A DNA stretch of 9,438 bases from Betaproteobacteria bacterium (GCA_011391185.1 JAABRB010000115.1:1-9438); one strand, 5' to 3'. Counted from the first letter of the stretch, positions 1 to 8,703 are shown. The notes: generated by a model from the sequence alone, not told the origin. A program made the numbers and translations.

Positions 1-1233
1 GGTGCCGACCTGGGACGCGATCGAGAAATCGGCTGCGGCGCTGCCGCCCAGTCCTGGTGCGGCGAACACGCCGGTGAGCATTGCGCCGAGGACGCCGCCG
101 ACGCCGTGCACGCCGAACACATCGAGCGAGTCATCCGCGCCCAATAGGCGCTTCAGACCGCTCACGCCCCAGAGGCAGATCGCGCCGGCGAGAAGTCCAA
201 TGATGATCGCGCCGGCCGGACCCACGCTGCCACAGGCCGGGGTGATGGCCACCAGTCCGGCGACCGCGCCGGATGCGGCGCCGAGCATCGAGGGCTTGCC
301 CCGCACCTTCCATTCGCTCACCGACCACGCGAGGATCGCGGCGGCCGTCGCGAGCAGGGTGTTGAGGAGCACGAGCGTCGTCGTCCCATTGGCCTCCAGG
401 TTCGACCCGGCATTGAAGCCGAACCAGCCCACCCACAGGAGCGACGCGCCGACCATCGTGAGCGCGAGGTTGTTCGGCGCCATGGCCTCGCGGCCGAAGC
501 CGATGCGCTTGCCGAGCACGTAGGCGCCGACCAGGCCGGCGACGCCGGCGTTAATGTGCACGACGGTGCCGCCGGCGAAATCGAGCGCGCCGAGCTTGAA
601 GAGGTAACCATCGCTCCACCACACCATGTGCGCGATCGGGATGTAGCAGAAGGTGAACCAGAGCGCCGAGAAGAGCAGCACGGCCGCGAACTTCATGCGC
701 TCGGCGAACGCGCCGACAATCAGCGCACACGTGATGCCCGCAAACGTGGACTGGAACGCAACGAAGATGTACTCGGGGATCTTGATGCCTTCGCTGAAGG
801 TGTCCGCCAGTGATGCCACGCTCACGCCACGCAGGAAGATCTTGTCCAGCGATCCGAAGAACGCGTTGGTTCCCGAGAACGCCATGCTGTAACCGTAGAT
901 GAACCAGAGCACGACGATCAGCGAGAACACCACCAGCACCTGCATGAGCACGGAGAGCATGTTCTTCGCGCGCACCAGGCCGCCGTAGAAGAGCGCCAGC
1001 CCGGGCACGGTCATCGCGATCACGAGGATCGTGGCGACCATCATCCAGGCGATGTCCCCCTTGTTGACGGTGGGCGCGGGCTTGGCCGCGGCCGGCTTGG
1101 CCTCGGCCATCGGGGCGGCCGGCGCCTGCGCGAGCTGAATCGATGTGGCGCCCGGTGGGTCTTCGGCAATCACTGGCGTGGCGATGCCGACGAGGCCGAC
1201 GAGTGCGATCAGTGCGAATAGCTTTCGAAGCAC
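1..1233 (-). CDS. amtB: Ammonium transporter AmtB (3' end beyond window)
   Basis: Inner-membrane ammonium channel of the Amt/Rh family, which takes up ammonium when nitrogen is scarce and is blocked by GlnK. Translation from the GTG at 1233 gives 411 codons up to the window edge, where the C-terminus is lost. Residues 1–21 look like a signal peptide ending in PVIA, followed by an Ala/Pro-rich stretch to about residue 60. The family signature PGLALFYGGLVRAKN is at about 77–91. Pore residues are recognisable by alignment to E. coli AmtB: Phe164 (gate), Asp218 and His226 of DFAGGTVVHIN, Ser277 in NAGS, and the second twin histidine His376 in GVHGVGG. The GTG start is supported by AAGGGAG seven bases upstream, which overlaps the glnK stop; the two genes are 12 bp apart, so translation is probably coupled. 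The PII-binding C-terminal tail cannot be seen. Confidence 0.96.
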   Translation of the reverse strand, partial: MLRKLFALIALVGLVGIATPVIAEDPPGATSIQLAQAPAAPMAEAKPAAAKPAPTVNKGDIAWMMVATILVIAMTVPGLALFYGGLVRAKNMLSVLMQVLVVFSLIVVLWFIYGYSMAFSGTNAFFGSLDKIFLRGVSVASLADTFSEGIKIPEYIFVAFQSTFAGITCALIVGAFAERMKFAAVLLFSALWFTFCYIPIAHMVWWSDGYLFKLGALDFAGGTVVHINAGVAGLVGAYVLGKRIGFGREAMAPNNLALTMVGASLLWVGWFGFNAGSNLEANGTTTLVLLNTLLATAAAILAWSVSEWKVRGKPSMLGAASGAVAGLVAITPACGSVGPAGAIIIGLLAGAICLWGVSGLKRLLGADDSLDVFGVHGVGGVLGAMLTGVFAAPGLGGSAAADFSIASQVGT

Positions 1234-1240
1234 GTTCGTT

Positions 1241-1245
1241 CTCCC

Positions 1246-1247
<2 letters not shown>
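1241..1247 (-). promoter_or_regulatory. Ribosome binding site of amtB, overlapping the glnK stop
   Basis: On the minus strand AAGGGAG begins inside the TAA stop of glnK and lies seven bases before the GTG at 1233. It decides the amtB start and suggests translational coupling of glnK and amtB. Confidence 0.7.
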
Positions 1248-1623
<376 letters not shown>

Positions 1624-2463
1624 TCAGAACGTCTTCTTGATGTAGACGACGGCCGTGCCCTTGGCAGTGTTGTATCCGGACTGGTCGGTATAGAAGTTGG
1701 TGTTGGTGGCTGCCGAATTCTTCTCGTTGGTATCGGTGTAATAGGCGCCGATCTCGAGGTCTTTCACCGGGCCCGACTGCACGGTGTACGACGCGCCGAT
1801 CCGCCAGTCGTTGTACGAGGCTTCCGTCGCCCCCTGCTGGGTTCCGTCGTTCTTGACGTCGAGGATGCCGTAGTGCCCGAACACTGCGAAGCCGGTGTTG
1901 GGAATGGCGTAGTTGGCGAAGAAGTCGAGATACCAGGTGCCGTCGGTCTTCTGTCCGGTCGGTTGCGCGCCGAAATAGTCGGTCAGCGCGTAGGAGTACT
2001 TGACGCCGAGGAACTTCCAGCCCAGACCACCGTACACCTCCCAGGTGTTCGCGGAATAGACCTGAGCAGGCGGCGCGCTACCGCGCACGGAAGTATTCTT
2101 GCTGCCCGGGTAGTAGTAATAGATCGTGCCGACGTCGAAGTAGAAGTCCGAGCTGCCGATATTGCGCTTGAACCCGCCGTAGAAATCCCACTCGAGGCTG
2201 GAACGGCTGTAGGTGCCGAAATCCTCGAGCCAGCTGATGTTGGAGAGCCAGGTTCCGGCGTATAGCCCGCTCTCGTGGCCGTAGTCAAAACCACCCTGAA
2301 CGGCTGGCTTCCCGCCGGTCTGGCTGATGCCCCGGAAGATGTAGTTGCTGGTGAGCCCGAGGTTCCACGAGTAGGTGTTGGGCGAGGCCGCCTGCGCAAA
2401 GACCGGCGCGGTTGGCAATGCGAGCAGGCCGGCCGCTGCGGAAGCGAGCAAAAGGTTCTTCAT
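1624..2463 (-). CDS. TorF-family (TIGR02001-type) putative outer-membrane porin
   Basis: Predicted outer-membrane beta-barrel protein of 279 residues. Residues 1–23 form a signal peptide (basic MK, a Leu/Ala core, cleavage likely after PVFA). The mature part starts with NTYSWNLGLTSNYIFRGISQ, typical of the TIGR02001/TorF putative-porin family. It continues with alternating aromatic, Gly-rich strands (for example DFYFDVGTIYYYYPGS near 105–120) and ends in KKTF; a C-terminal Phe is the usual signal for barrel assembly. It has no recognisable enzymatic motif. The ATG at 2463 has GGAG seven bases upstream. It is the first gene after the sigma-54 promoter and is followed by glnK 39 bp later, so it should be expressed with the ammonium system. 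Transport of a nitrogen compound across the outer membrane is a reasonable inference, but the substrate is unknown. Confidence 0.88.
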   Translation of the reverse strand: MKNLLLASAAAGLLALPTAPVFAQAASPNTYSWNLGLTSNYIFRGISQTGGKPAVQGGFDYGHESGLYAGTWLSNISWLEDFGTYSRSSLEWDFYGGFKRNIGSSDFYFDVGTIYYYYPGSKNTSVRGSAPPAQVYSANTWEVYGGLGWKFLGVKYSYALTDYFGAQPTGQKTDGTWYLDFFANYAIPNTGFAVFGHYGILDVKNDGTQQGATEASYNDWRIGASYTVQSGPVKDLEIGAYYTDTNEKNSAATNTNFYTDQSGYNTAKGTAVVYIKKTF

Positions 2464-2510
2464 GACTAATCTCCGAATGGATGCGGTGAGTGCGAAGCAC
2501 CGTGCTCCAT

Positions 2511-2526
2511 TGCATACGCCGTGCCA
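2511..2526 (-). promoter_or_regulatory. Sigma-54 (RpoN) promoter of the porin–glnK–amtB unit
   Basis: The minus strand reads TGGCACGGCGTATGCA, which matches the sigma-54 consensus TGGCAC-N5-TTGCA at all but one position and has the invariant GG and GC elements at the correct spacing. Placing GC at -13/-12 puts transcription start near 2500, about 37 bases before the ATG at 2463. Sigma-54 control of glnK–amtB is well established in proteobacteria. This promoter is ahead of the outer-membrane gene, which implies one transcript for all three. Confidence 0.85.
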
Positions 2527-2543
2527 GAAAAGTTCTCTCGCCT

Positions 2544-2556
2544 GATCAGCATGTTA
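2544..2556 (+). promoter_or_regulatory. Possible IHF site between enhancer and sigma-54 promoter
   Basis: GATCAGCATGTTA resembles the IHF consensus WATCAANNNNTTR with two mismatches. It lies about 45–55 bases upstream of the inferred start site, between the NtrC dyads and the promoter, where IHF often bends DNA at sigma-54 promoters. The consensus is loose, so this is tentative. Confidence 0.3.
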
Positions 2557-2587
2557 GATCTGTGAATTGCACCAACTCGACGCCCGG

Positions 2588-2604
2588 TGCCCCGCAGAGG
2601 TGCG
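2588..2604. promoter_or_regulatory. NtrC-type enhancer dyad, promoter-proximal
   Basis: TGCCCCGCAGAGGTGCG fits the NtrC consensus TGCACC-N5-GGTGCA with one mismatch in each half-site. It is centred at 2596, about 96 bases upstream of the inferred sigma-54 start site. The second dyad is centred 31 bp further out, which supports cooperative NtrC binding. A weaker half-site, TGCACC, lies at 2568–2573. Confidence 0.68.
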
Positions 2605-2618
2605 TGTGGCGCGGTTGA

Positions 2619-2635
2619 TGCACCGAAACGGTGCG
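2619..2635. promoter_or_regulatory. NtrC-type enhancer dyad, promoter-distal
   Basis: TGCACCGAAACGGTGCG has a perfect left half-site and one mismatch in the right half relative to TGCACC-N5-GGTGCA. It is centred at 2627, about 127 bases upstream of the inferred start site, the usual range for NtrC enhancers. It is the stronger of the two dyads. Confidence 0.75.
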
Positions 2636-2670
2636 GGCCGAGCCAACCCGCCCGGGCATCGAAATCGCCG

Positions 2671-2679
2671 TGCTAGACT
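2671..2679 (+). promoter_or_regulatory. Possible sigma-70 extended -10 element for ubiK
   Basis: TGCTAGACT (TG-N-TAGACT) resembles an extended -10 box. It would start transcription near 2686, about 45 bases before the ubiK ATG. No convincing -35 box is seen 16–18 bases upstream, which is tolerated for extended -10 promoters. Confidence 0.4.
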
Positions 2680-2730
2680 CGTCGCGGACCTCGCGTTCTC
2701 CCCTGTATTTCCCCGGATTGATTTCGCGCC

Positions 2731-2976
2731 ATGGAGCCCGCCCGACTCATCGAAGAGGTCAACGCCCGGCTGAGCGAGCTCCTGGCGGCGAGCCCGGTGC
2801 GGGATGTCGAGCGGAACGTGAAGGCACTTGTCGCATCGGCCCTCGAGCGGCTCGAGCTCGCCACCCGGGAAGAACTCGACGTTCAGGTTAAGGTGCTCGC
2901 GCGCACGCGCGAGAAGCTCGCCGCGCTCGAGACGCGCGTCTCGGAACTCGAGCAGCAGCTCCGATCCGGCGGCTGA
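2731..2976 (+). CDS. ubiK: Ubiquinone biosynthesis accessory factor UbiK
   Basis: Small protein of 81 residues of the BMFP/YqiC (DUF526) family. In E. coli UbiK works with UbiJ in the soluble complex that carries the late steps of ubiquinone synthesis. The start MEPARLIEEV lines up with the N-terminus of E. coli YqiC. The C-terminal half carries the family's conserved block: REELDVQVKVLARTREKL at about residues 46–63, then a heptad-rich coiled coil (AALETRVSELEQQL), which in the family mediates trimerisation and membrane association. The gene is full length. Its Shine-Dalgarno is poor. It is followed after 83 bp by comM, a pairing common in beta- and gammaproteobacteria, and both may share the promoter at about 2671. 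There is no evident functional link to the divergent nitrogen genes. Confidence 0.93.
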   Translation: MEPARLIEEVNARLSELLAASPVRDVERNVKALVASALERLELATREELDVQVKVLARTREKLAALETRVSELEQQLRSGG

Positions 2977-3059
2977 CTTGCGCCCGCGCCGAGATCCGGT
3001 CATCGCGACCGGGTCCCGGCGCGTTCTTGATTCACGCTTCCACGCTCGCGGGCTCCGAC

Positions 3060-4559
3060 ATGTCATTGGCGGTCGTACACAGTCGTGCTCTCGCCGGGCT
3101 CGACGCGCCACTCGTGACCGTCGAAGTTCACCTCGGCAACGGACTGCCGAGCTTCACGATCGTCGGATTGCCCGACACCGAGGTGAAGGAGAGCCGCGAG
3201 CGGGTACGCGCGGCGCTCGTCACCTGCAATTTTGAATTTCCCGCGCGGCGCATCACCGTCAACCTTGCGCCGGCCGAGTTGCCGAAGGAGAGCGGGCGCT
3301 TCGATCTGCCGATCGCCCTCGGCATCCTCGCCGCATCGGGCCAGATCCCCGCGGAGCCGCTCCAGCGTTACGAGTTTGCCGGCGAGCTTTCACTATCCGG
3401 CGAATTGCGTCCGGTGCGCGGCGCACTCGCCATGACGCTGCGGGCCGCACGCGATGGCCGTGCGTTCGTGCTGCCGTCCGAGAGCGCGCGCGAAGCGGCG
3501 CTGGTCGAAGGCGCGAGCGTGCATCCGGCATCGAGCCTGCTCGCCGTGTGCGCCCATCTGACCGGCGTGACGCCGCTCGAAGCGCTGCCTCCGTGCGAGC
3601 CGGTGCCCGCCGAAGTGCACCTCGATCTTGCCGACGTGAAGGGTCAGGCGCACGCGAAACGCGCGCTTGAAGTGGCCGCCGCCGGCGGGCACAGCCTGCT
3701 GATGGTCGGCCCGCCGGGCACCGGGAAGTCGATGCTCGCAGCACGCCTGCCCGGCGTGCTGCCGCCGATGACCGAGACCGAAGCGCTCGACTCGGCAGCG
3801 GTCCGCTCGCTCGCGACGGGCGGTTTTCAAATGAACGAATGGCGGCGACGCCCGTTCCGCGCGCCGCATCACTCGGCCTCCAGCACCGCGCTCGTGGGCG
3901 GCGGCGGCGATCCGCGTCCCGGCGAGATCTCGCTCGCGCACCGCGGTGTGCTGTTCCTCGATGAACTGCTCGAGTTCGATCGCCGCGTGCTCGAAGCGCT
4001 GCGCGAGCCGCTCGAGTCGGGCCGCGTGACGATCTCGCGCGCCGCGCGGCAGGTCGATTTCCCGGCGCGATTCCAGCTGGTCGCGGCGATGAATCCGTGC
4101 CCGTGCGGCTATCTCGGCCACTTCAGCGGGAAATGCGTCTGCACGCCGGAAAAGGTCGCGCGCTATCGCAGCAAGATCTCCGGCCCGCTCCTGGACCGCA
4201 TCGACATCCAGATCGAAGTCCCCGCCGTGCCGCAGGACGATCTCATGCGGCAGGCGAGCGGTGAATCCTCTGCCGCAGTGCGCGCACGTGTCGAGGAGGC
4301 ACGCGTGACGCAACTCGCGCGCCAGGGGAAGCCGAACAGCGAGCTCGGTGCGCGCGAGCTCGATCGGCATTGCCGCGCCGACCCGCCTGCGCAGACGCTC
4401 CTGAAAAACGCGATTAGTCGCCTCAATCTCTCCGCACGCGCGTACCATCGCGTTTTGCGTCTCGCGCGCACCATTGCCGATCTCGCCGGCGCCGACGCGG
4501 TCAGCGCGCCCCACATTGCCGAGGCGGTACAGTACCGGCGCCTCGACCGCGCGTTCTGA
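3060..4559 (+). CDS. comM: ComM/YifB-family Mg-chelatase-like AAA+ ATPase
   Basis: Cytoplasmic AAA+ protein of 499 residues, the normal length. Family members (ComM of Haemophilus and Vibrio, YifB of E. coli) promote branch migration when transformed DNA is integrated. The N-terminal domain opens with MSLAVVHSRALAGLDAPLV and NGLPSFTIVGLP, as is usual for YifB. Walker A is GPPGTGKS at 217–224 and Walker B is VLFLDE at 297–302. PFRAPHHSAS lies between them. A CPC-x9-CVC cluster (Cys347, 349, 359, 361) may bind zinc. The C-terminal part has the Mg_chelatase_C character (LNLSARAYHRVLRLARTIADL). I chose the ATG at 3060 over a TTG at 3027 because the family starts with MSLA; neither has a good Shine-Dalgarno. 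The gene does not by itself prove natural competence, since it also occurs in non-transformable species. Confidence 0.95.
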   Translation: MSLAVVHSRALAGLDAPLVTVEVHLGNGLPSFTIVGLPDTEVKESRERVRAALVTCNFEFPARRITVNLAPAELPKESGRFDLPIALGILAASGQIPAEPLQRYEFAGELSLSGELRPVRGALAMTLRAARDGRAFVLPSESAREAALVEGASVHPASSLLAVCAHLTGVTPLEALPPCEPVPAEVHLDLADVKGQAHAKRALEVAAAGGHSLLMVGPPGTGKSMLAARLPGVLPPMTETEALDSAAVRSLATGGFQMNEWRRRPFRAPHHSASSTALVGGGGDPRPGEISLAHRGVLFLDELLEFDRRVLEALREPLESGRVTISRAARQVDFPARFQLVAAMNPCPCGYLGHFSGKCVCTPEKVARYRSKISGPLLDRIDIQIEVPAVPQDDLMRQASGESSAAVRARVEEARVTQLARQGKPNSELGARELDRHCRADPPAQTLLKNAISRLNLSARAYHRVLRLARTIADLAGADAVSAPHIAEAVQYRRLDRAF

Positions 4560-4621
4560 CGCACGGAATTCGGCGCAGGCGGTGATGCGTCCGGCGTTTC
4601 GGTCGCAGGTCGCGTTGCGGC

Positions 4622-5890
4622 ATGAAATTCAGAAGAATGGCTGCATCCGACCAAGCGAACCCCCGAGAATCTTCCAGAACGCAATGGCCGGTCGTGTGGG
4701 TCGCGTTCGTCGCCGGCATCGTTGCAGCGGCCCACATCGGCAAGCTGCCTCCCGCGCTTCCGGAAATCCGCGCCGAGCTGGGCGCGAGCCTCGTCATGGC
4801 GGGATGGATCGCTTCGATGATTTCCGCCACGAGTTTTGCGCTGGGGCTGTTCGCCGGCGCCGTCGCGGACCGCATCGGTCACCGTCGCGTGGTGGTCTTC
4901 GGCCTCGTCACGCTGGCGGCTGGCAGTCTGCTCGGTGCGTTCGCCGCCTCCAGCGAAATGATGCTGGCGTCGCGCTTCGTCGAAGGCCTTGGTTTCACCT
5001 CATCGATCGTCGCCGGCGGCGCGATCGTTGCGCGCGCCACCACTCACGCGGATAGAAGGTGGGCACTTGGCGTCTGGGCCGCGTACATGCCGGTCGGGTT
5101 CGCGGGCATGCTGGTCGCGTCGGCGCTGGTCGTCGAGCGGTTCGGCTGGCGGCCGCTCTGGGTGATGGGATGCGCGGTGACGCTCGTTTGCGCGATCGCC
5201 TTTCTGCGTGCCACCGCGGGTTGGCAACGCGCCCAGGCGCGCAGCGTGCCTCGGGACTCGATCATGCAGAGTGTCGGTCTCAGTGTGGCGATCCCGGGCG
5301 CAGTGCTGGTTGCCGGTACTTTCGCATTCTATGCGGCGCAGCACATCTCGATGATGAACTGGCTGCCCACCTACATGATCGAGGTGCACGGCACCGGCAT
5401 CTTGATCTCGGCCGGCGTGCCGGCGTTGGTGCTCGCGTTCAATGCCGTGGGCAGCTATCTCGGCGCCTGGGCGATGGGACGCGGGGCGCCGATCTGGTTT
5501 CTGCTCACGGTCGGCTCGGTCGGCATGGCACTCACCGAGATCGGCGTCCTGTCGGGCGCGCTGCCGAACGAGCTGCGACTGGTTGTCGCATGTGGCTTCG
5601 GTATCGCGGGCGGTCTCATTCCGGCGGCGGCGCTTGCGGCTGCGCCCCTCTATGCGCCGTCGCCTGCGCTCATCGGCTCGATGGGCGGTCTCATGGTCAT
5701 GGGATCCAACACCGGGCAGTTATTCGGCCCGCCCGCGCTCGCCGCGGGCCGGGAATACGCAGGGAGCTGGGAGGGCATACTCGGACTCCTGCTGAGTTTC
5801 GCCATCGCGGCCGCGGTTCTGGCACTGGCGTCCCGGCCGCTGGAACGCCGCGCGTCCGGCGCAGCGCGGTTTACCGAACCGGTAAAGTAA
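4622..5890 (+). CDS. MFS transporter, candidate aromatic-acid permease
   Basis: Major facilitator superfamily protein of up to 422 residues with about twelve hydrophobic segments. After a hydrophilic N-terminus of roughly 22 residues, the first membrane segment begins at WPVVWVAFVAGIVAAA. The loop-2/3 signature GAVADRIGHRR (79–89) is MFS motif A. A longer polar stretch (ATAGWQRAQARSVPRDS) near the middle separates the two six-helix halves. The C-terminal half is rich in Gly and Ala, as is usual. Two start codons are possible, ATG at 4622 and ATG at 4637; neither has a strong Shine-Dalgarno and the difference is five residues. pobA follows 72 bp downstream on the same strand, so uptake of 4-hydroxybenzoate or a related acid is a sensible guess. 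The protein does not look like a typical PcaK, and a CynX-like or drug-efflux role cannot be excluded. Confidence 0.85.
   Translation: MKFRRMAASDQANPRESSRTQWPVVWVAFVAGIVAAAHIGKLPPALPEIRAELGASLVMAGWIASMISATSFALGLFAGAVADRIGHRRVVVFGLVTLAAGSLLGAFAASSEMMLASRFVEGLGFTSSIVAGGAIVARATTHADRRWALGVWAAYMPVGFAGMLVASALVVERFGWRPLWVMGCAVTLVCAIAFLRATAGWQRAQARSVPRDSIMQSVGLSVAIPGAVLVAGTFAFYAAQHISMMNWLPTYMIEVHGTGILISAGVPALVLAFNAVGSYLGAWAMGRGAPIWFLLTVGSVGMALTEIGVLSGALPNELRLVVACGFGIAGGLIPAAALAAAPLYAPSPALIGSMGGLMVMGSNTGQLFGPPALAAGREYAGSWEGILGLLLSFAIAAAVLALASRPLERRASGAARFTEPVK
5870..5886. repeat. 17-bp inverted repeat at the MFS gene end, possible operator
   Basis: TTTACCGAACCGGTAAA has perfect 6-bp arms separated by five bases. 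It covers the last codons of the MFS gene, about 77 bp before the pobA ATG. It could be an operator for a pobA regulator or a small hairpin in the transcript, or it may be chance within coding sequence. Confidence 0.35.
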
Positions 5891-5950
5891 CGTCGGTCGG
5901 GGCGGGCCGAACGCGCGAGCGCATCACCGGTCCCGCTTTCGAGTCACTGA

Positions 5951-7136
<1,186 letters not shown>

Positions 7137-7138
<2 letters not shown>

Positions 7139-7141
7139 GGG
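7137..7141 (+). promoter_or_regulatory. Ribosome binding site selecting the apaH TTG start
   Basis: GAGGG overlaps the pobA stop TGA and lies seven bases before the TTG at 7149. It supports TTG as the apaH start and suggests coupling to pobA translation. Confidence 0.65.
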
Positions 7142-7148
7142 CGGCGCA

Positions 7149-7976
7149 TTGGCCACGTACGCGATCGGTGACGTTCAGGGCTGCTTCGCCGAGCTCGGGC
7201 AGTTGCTCGACGAAATCCGCTTCGACGCATCGCGCGACCGACTCTGGTTCGTTGGTGATCTCGTGAATCGGGGGCCGCAGTCGCTTGCCGTTCTGCGATT
7301 CGTCAAGTCGCTCGGCGAGACCGCGGTCACCGTGCTCGGCAATCACGACATTCATCTCTTCGCGCGCGCGGCGGGCTACGGCAAGCTGCGCGCCGACGAC
7401 ACGTTCGGGGATGTGCTGGACGCGCCGGATCGGGATGCGCTCCTCGATTGGCTGCGCGCGCGGCCCATGCTGCACGTCGAGCGCGGCTACGCGATGGTGC
7501 ATGCGGGGCTATTGCCTGCTTGGACGATTGAGAAGGCCCGGACGCTCGCGGCGGAGGTGGAGGCGGCGTTGCGCGCGCCCGACTACCGCACGTTCCTCGC
7601 GGGACTGTACGGCAGCCAGCCCGATAGCTGGGACGACACGTTGCGCGGAATTGATCGACTGCGGGTCGTGGTGAATGCGATGACGCGCATGCGCTTCGTG
7701 AACGCGAAGGGCGTCATGGACTTCCGCGCGAAGGGCGAGGTCGAGAACGCTCCGCGCGGCTACGTTCCGTGGTTCGACGTGCCAGGCCGCGCGAGTACCG
7801 ATGTGCCGATCATCTGCGGACACTGGTCGGCGCTCGGCCTCAGGATCCGGCCCGATCTCCTCGCGCTCGACAGTGGCTGCGTGTGGGGCGGCTCGCTTAC
7901 TGCAGTTTGTCTCGAGGATCGACGCGTGACCCAGGTTCCCGCCGGGGCGGCGCGAGATCCAGGGCGTGGGCGATAG
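7149..7976 (+). CDS. apaH: Symmetrical bis(5'-nucleosyl)-tetraphosphatase ApaH
   Basis: Metallophosphatase of 275 residues (E. coli 280) that splits Ap4A into two ADP and can remove Np4 caps from RNA. Starting at TTG gives MATYAIGDVQGC, matching the family N-terminus; an in-frame start 45 bases upstream would lie inside pobA and add unrelated residues. Phosphoesterase motifs are in order: GDVQG (7–11), GDLVNRG (36–42), GNHD (64–67), His118 in VHAG, and GHW with His225. Gln in place of His in the first motif is common in ApaH. DSGCVWGGSLTAVCL (241–255) is also typical. The gene starts 10 bp after pobA, so at least part of its expression probably comes from read-through. Its last 80 bp overlap the 3' end of the opposing acyltransferase gene; only the non-conserved tail after about residue 250 lies in the overlap. 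Confidence 0.95.
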   Translation: MATYAIGDVQGCFAELGQLLDEIRFDASRDRLWFVGDLVNRGPQSLAVLRFVKSLGETAVTVLGNHDIHLFARAAGYGKLRADDTFGDVLDAPDRDALLDWLRARPMLHVERGYAMVHAGLLPAWTIEKARTLAAEVEAALRAPDYRTFLAGLYGSQPDSWDDTLRGIDRLRVVVNAMTRMRFVNAKGVMDFRAKGEVENAPRGYVPWFDVPGRASTDVPIICGHWSALGLRIRPDLLALDSGCVWGGSLTAVCLEDRRVTQVPAGAARDPGRGR

Positions 7977-8703
7977 CCGTCTCGGCATGCAGCGCCAGGT
8001 CCTTGCGGTGAGCGTTGCCCGCCGGGATCGAGGGCGCGAAGCGCAGCTCCGCGACGAGTGCCCGCGCCGAGACCAGGCGCCACGCCGACTTGACGAGCGA
8101 CATGTTGCCGACGTAGGCCGGCGCGTCGGTCCATGCGCCATCCGGGCCGGTGTAGCGGATCCCGACCGGCTGCAGCACGGCTTCGGCATCCACCGCGCTC
8201 TGGAAAAGCGCCCGGTGGAAGGGGTTCAGCGACCGGCCGTCGGTGGTTGTTCCTTCGGGGAACAGCGCGAACACGCGCCCCGCGAAAAGCGTTTCCGCCA
8301 CGCGGCCGTTGATGTGTCTTGCATGGCTGCGACTGCCGCGCGCAATGAAGAGCGTGCCGGCCTGTTCGCAGAGTCGCCCGATCACGGGCCAGCGCCGGAC
8401 CTCGTCCTTCGCGACGAAAACCGCCGGATGCACCGAAAAGATTGTCATCACGTCGAGCCAGGACACGTGATTCGCGACGAGCATGCACCGTGGAGGCAGC
8501 GCGACGGGCTCGTTGAGGCAAGTCACCTTCACATTTAGAATCACGAGCAGGCGACTCGCCCAGCGTCGGAGCTCGTGGTCCTGACCGGCCGTGTCGAGGC
8601 GCGGAAAGTGAACTCTGGTCACCCACAGACCGCGGAAGACGTGGCCGACGATGCGAACGATGCGCACAAGGCGGACGGGGAGGCTGGTGGAATCGTTGCG
8701 CAT
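7897..8703 (-). CDS. PlsC-type lysophospholipid acyltransferase
   Basis: Membrane-associated glycerolipid acyltransferase of 268 residues, likely transferring an acyl chain to lysophosphatidic acid or another lysolipid. The catalytic HX4D motif is NHVSWLD (His79–Asp84). Block II is around VFVAKDEVRRWPVIG (95–109), with LFIARG after it. The phosphate-binding block III is FPEGTT (138–143), where the last residue is Thr rather than the usual Arg or Ser. LQPVGI is block IV. The N-terminus has only a moderately hydrophobic, Arg-containing segment. I chose the ATG at 8703 because the reading frame further upstream runs antisense into the HIT gene and lacks family character; there is no clear Shine-Dalgarno. 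The C-terminal tail is Pro/Arg-rich and convergent with apaH. Whether it is the main PlsC, an OlsA-like enzyme or a paralogue cannot be told here. Confidence 0.88.
   Translation of the reverse strand: MRNDSTSLPVRLVRIVRIVGHVFRGLWVTRVHFPRLDTAGQDHELRRWASRLLVILNVKVTCLNEPVALPPRCMLVANHVSWLDVMTIFSVHPAVFVAKDEVRRWPVIGRLCEQAGTLFIARGSRSHARHINGRVAETLFAGRVFALFPEGTTTDGRSLNPFHRALFQSAVDAEAVLQPVGIRYTGPDGAWTDAPAYVGNMSLVKSAWRLVSARALVAELRFAPSIPAGNAHRKDLALHAETAIAHALDLAPPRREPGSRVDPRDKLQ

Noticed and set aside
3027..3059. Longer comM start at TTG 3027
   Set aside because: It would add eleven residues before the family-typical MSLAVVHSRA and has no Shine-Dalgarno.
3393..4514. Open frame of 373 codons on the minus strand
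   Set aside because: It lies antisense within comM, has an Arg/Ala/His-rich composition without recognisable motifs, and is explained by the high G+C content of the real gene.
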